Below, one piece after another: positions 5,839 to 7,267 of a stretch of 7,267 bases of DNA. Source of the stretch: Dehalococcoidia bacterium (GTDB lineage Bacteria > Chloroflexota > Dehalococcoidia > GIF9 > AB-539-J10). The translations under genes were made by a program, and so were the position numbers. The DNA is taken from positions 1 to 7,267 of the forward strand of contig DAOVDO010000048.1 of NCBI GenBank assembly GCA_030669525.1, in the 5' to 3' direction. The notes under the pieces are model-generated. The model searched no databases. It was not told the origin of the DNA and worked only from the letters and a program-made list of their open reading frames with translations. Each line of letters opens with the position of its first letter. The first letter of the stretch is position 1.

Positions 5839-7204
5839 CCTCCGTATTCCCTTTTTTAATGACCTTATTCGTTACCTCGTCCAGAATTTGCCAGATGTTA
5901 TCCATCCAATCGAGATGTTCGGGTTTCATCAAGCATGAACGCAGGCAGGTAACATACTCCTGGTCCAGTATGACATCGTTCCAGGATTCATCCAGCAATT
6001 TGGTTGGATAGTTGAAAATGGCGAGATGTAGATTGCGTGAAGCGGCAACCTTAAAAACCTCTCGTGAAAGCCGGGAAATTAGACTTGCTCGTTCAGCTCT
6101 GGGTGCCCAGACGACAATATCAAGTTCTGGCTTGAGAATCGGCTTGAATCGGGAATCGTGTGATAGTTTTTGGTGCAGTAAAAGCGCTGCCTTCCGTGAT
6201 TTTGACAAACCAGTGGCAAATTCTCCACCTTGCACCATGGGTAACAGCTTCTGCGTTGCCCAGAGAGCTACGGCAGATGCTCCAGGCCTGGAACATTCCA
6301 GACTTATTTCTCCGAGGTGCAGCTCCGAAGAACTGAAATAGGTGTACGGGGAATCGTGCTTGTATAGTCTGCCAACGCTGGGGTCATTGAAAAGGATACA
6401 GCCACAGCCATAGGGTTGCAGCCCATGCTTATGGGGGTCAATTACGATAGAGTCTACATGAGTAAGACAGTTATACGCTTTTCTTGTGGAACTGCTTAGA
6501 TTATCGGTAAGTATAAAATAGCCTCCGTATGCAGCGTCTGCATGCAGGCGAAAGCCATATTTCGCTTTTAACTCAAGTATTTCTGGAAGTGGGTCCATGG
6601 AGCCAGTCCCTGTCGTACCTATTGTTGCCACAACGGTACCGACATTGCCTGTTTTGAGGGCTTCTTTTAGAGCGTCAAGGCTCATTCGAGCCTGGCTATC
6701 GCATACGATGGTCTGGAAACTCAATCCCAAGACCTCTGATATTCTCTGGTGGGTATAATGGGCTTGTTCTGAAGCGATAATTGTCGTGCCGGGCTTGAGC
6801 TGTCCAGAGACCCACAATGCTTCCAGGTTGGCCATCGTCCCGCCACCACAGAGGTGTCCCAGGGAATTACTCCATCCGAATAATCTGGCAATTTCAGCAA
6901 CGGCTTCTTTTTCCATAAGGGAACTCGCACGACCGCCGTCCAGCGCGTGATTATTGGGATTAATCCATAGCGAGAGCATGTAGGCAAGACGAGCTATGGG
7001 ATGAGGTGGCTTGAGCATTTGACCGGCATAGTAAGGATGGAAGTATGGATAGTTGTCCTGTAACCTCTCAGCAACATCTAGCAGGACATTCCTTAATGCC
7101 TGGGTGTCATAATCGGAGTCAATTGCAGGCAAGTCTGGAAATCCGTTTTCCAGCCGCTCCAGGGCTTCTGCCAGTAATTTAAGACTCTGGGACTCAAGCT
7201 TCAT
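5825..7204 (-). CDS. PLP-dependent group II amino acid decarboxylase
   Basis: Fold-type I pyridoxal-phosphate enzyme that removes the alpha-carboxyl of an amino acid to give an amine and CO2. The 459 residues carry the family marks in order: NYPYFHPYYAGQM near the N-terminus (51-63), GGGTMANLEAL (120-130, phosphate and ring binding), H149 in QAHYTHQR (stacks on the cofactor ring), HADAAYGG with D223 (pairs with the pyridine nitrogen) and DPHKHG with K259, the Schiff-base lysine. The family covers glutamate, tyrosine, aromatic, histidine, diaminobutyrate and cysteine-sulfinate decarboxylases; I cannot assign the substrate. It is not obviously MfnA, whose proteins are shorter (under 400). The ATG at 7204 has only a weak GAG six bases upstream. 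The frame stays open to the right edge without another ATG, GTG or TTG in the window, so a start further upstream cannot be excluded. Its 3' end overlaps the transporter tail-to-tail. Confidence 0.92.
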   Translation of the reverse strand: MKLESQSLKLLAEALERLENGFPDLPAIDSDYDTQALRNVLLDVAERLQDNYPYFHPYYAGQMLKPPHPIARLAYMLSLWINPNNHALDGGRASSLMEKEAVAEIARLFGWSNSLGHLCGGGTMANLEALWVSGQLKPGTTIIASEQAHYTHQRISEVLGLSFQTIVCDSQARMSLDALKEALKTGNVGTVVATIGTTGTGSMDPLPEILELKAKYGFRLHADAAYGGYFILTDNLSSSTRKAYNCLTHVDSIVIDPHKHGLQPYGCGCILFNDPSVGRLYKHDSPYTYFSSSELHLGEISLECSRPGASAVALWATQKLLPMVQGGEFATGLSKSRKAALLLHQKLSHDSRFKPILKPELDIVVWAPRAERASLISRLSREVFKVAASRNLHLAIFNYPTKLLDESWNDVILDQEYVTCLRSCLMKPEHLDWMDNIWQILDEVTNKVIKKGNTEANFR

Positions 7205-7267
7205 AAATATCTCACGAGCGTTGATATAACTAGCAGGCTGGCAATACCTGAGGAAAAGTATACCAGC

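Noticed and set aside
5816..5856. Possible terminator at the end of the transporter gene: a CCGGT/ACCGG stem (5816-5831) with a later run of six T (5851-5856).
   Set aside because: The stem is only five or six pairs and the T-run begins about 20 bases after it, too far for an intrinsic terminator. The run also lies inside the decarboxylase coding region.
5592..6341. Plus-strand frames (139 and 109 codons) after and across the transporter end.
   Set aside because: They read out of frame through the transporter and antisense to the decarboxylase. Their sequence does not look like a conserved protein.

Overview
The window carries a Wood-Ljungdahl (reductive acetyl-CoA) gene cluster on the minus strand (positions 1-4494), then a plus-strand major-facilitator transporter (4630-5838) and a minus-strand PLP-dependent amino acid decarboxylase (5825-7204). 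There is no RNA gene, CRISPR array, insertion sequence or phage gene. Nearly all of the window is coding, and no gene-free stretch exceeds about 130 bases.

Minus-strand cluster, in order of transcription: cooC (nickel-insertion ATPase for CO dehydrogenase), a small HoxU-like iron-sulfur electron carrier, acsE (methyltetrahydrofolate:corrinoid protein methyltransferase), acsD (small subunit of the corrinoid iron-sulfur protein, CFeSP) and cdhA (CO dehydrogenase alpha subunit, cut by the left edge after 352 residues). The carrier and acsE overlap by an ATGA. acsD and cdhA overlap by 22 bases. The spacers after cooC (97 bases) and after acsE (108 bases) are larger. Together AcsE moves the methyl group from methyl-tetrahydrofolate to the CFeSP, CdhA reduces CO2 to CO (or the reverse), CooC matures CdhA, and the ferredoxin-like protein presumably delivers or removes electrons. 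The acetyl-CoA synthase subunit (acsB/cdhC) and the CFeSP large subunit (acsC/cdhE) are not in the window. They probably lie beyond the left edge or elsewhere.

The organism is most likely an anaerobic bacterium. The stand-alone AcsE, the short bacterial-length AcsD and clear AGGAGG-type ribosome binding sites are bacterial traits. The CO dehydrogenase, by contrast, reads like the archaeal CdhA alpha subunit and not like bacterial CooS/AcsA. A bacterial methyl branch with an archaeal-type CODH fits uncultured Chloroflexota (Dehalococcoidia-like) and some other sediment lineages. That placement is inference from memory of such gene sets, not a search result.

The right half looks less tied to the pathway. 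The transporter and decarboxylase are convergent and overlap tail-to-tail by 14 bases. The 135-base region between cooC and the transporter is divergent. It contains an identical 9-mer, CTGGATTTC, facing each gene at nearly the same distance from each start codon (43 and 41 bases), which suggests a shared control element. Beyond the hybrid CODH cluster, its unassigned electron carrier and this divergent region, I see no evidence of a wholly new system.
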